The notes under the pieces are model-generated. The model was not told the origin of the DNA and searched no databases. It worked only from the letters and a program-made list of their open reading frames with translations. The position numbers were made by a program, and so were the translations under genes. This document shows positions 63,996 to 64,000 of a stretch of DNA of 64,000 bases, piece after piece. The DNA comes from Thermaerobacter sp. FW80. GTDB taxonomy: Bacteria; Bacillota; Sulfobacillia; Thermaerobacterales; Thermaerobacteraceae. Position 1 is the stretch's first letter, and each line of letters begins with the position of its first letter. The stretch spans positions 310,001 to 374,000 of the forward strand of contig NZ_CP037895.1 in assembly GCF_004634385.1 (NCBI RefSeq), in the 5' to 3' direction.

Positions 63996-64000
63996 GTTAC

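Overview
The window is very GC-rich. It carries σA-type promoters, lipoproteins, two TPP riboswitches, a cobalamin riboswitch, NrdR boxes, a CIRCE-like operator and a Spo0E-like protein. Together these point to a high-GC, probably thermophilic Firmicute of the Thermaerobacter type. That assignment is inference from gene content; no rRNA, tRNA or CRISPR array was found.

Layout. 1-5.2 kb is a decaying pentose/glycan locus: a GH5 glycosidase split by an IS256-family element, an intact xylulokinase, and a xylose isomerase and ROK regulator that have both lost their N-termini at one head-to-head junction. 5.4-8.8 kb holds a thioesterase, a MIP18-family protein and a split transketolase. 9.7-13.6 kb is a Mn/Fe ABC transporter operon whose permease is fused to a DtxR/MntR-type regulator, with a palindromic candidate operator upstream. 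13.6-19.1 kb holds a hypothetical protein, a C-rich repeat block, a divergent Mur ligase and a LysO-type exporter with a repeated 3' tail. 19.6-23.7 kb is a thiamine salvage operon (thiD-thiW-thiM-thiE) behind a promoter, TPP riboswitch and terminator; tenA at 32.4 kb has its own riboswitch. 24-30.6 kb contains an MFS exporter and a complete sugar ABC operon. 31-38 kb is a mosaic: a CIRCE-like promoter without a chaperone gene, a Spo0E-like gene, a cobS fragment interrupted by a lower-GC acid-sugar cassette (kdgT-dtnK-pdxA2), cbiB and alkaline phosphatase fragments, and a HEPN/MNT pair. 38.6-42.8 kb is the 2-methylcitrate (propionate) pathway. 43.3-45 kb has two converging genes, each broken by one in-frame TAG. 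46-50.8 kb is the ribonucleotide reductase operon, with an R2 subunit of class Ic (Mn/Fe) type, controlled by NrdR boxes and a B12 riboswitch. 50.9-58.5 kb carries lipid, acyl-CoA and hydrolase genes, and 58.6-64 kb trehalose synthase with a second sugar ABC transporter lacking its own ATPase.

How it fits together. The Mn importer would supply metal to the class Ic reductase, and the B12 riboswitch would shut that reductase off when a B12-dependent enzyme can replace it. The MsmK-like ATPase at 25.8 kb could energise both sugar transporters. The strongest unexplained signal is a 10-bp sequence, CCGGTTCGTC, present 23 times on both strands in coding and non-coding DNA, twice as an inverted pair, and absent from the low-GC cassette.
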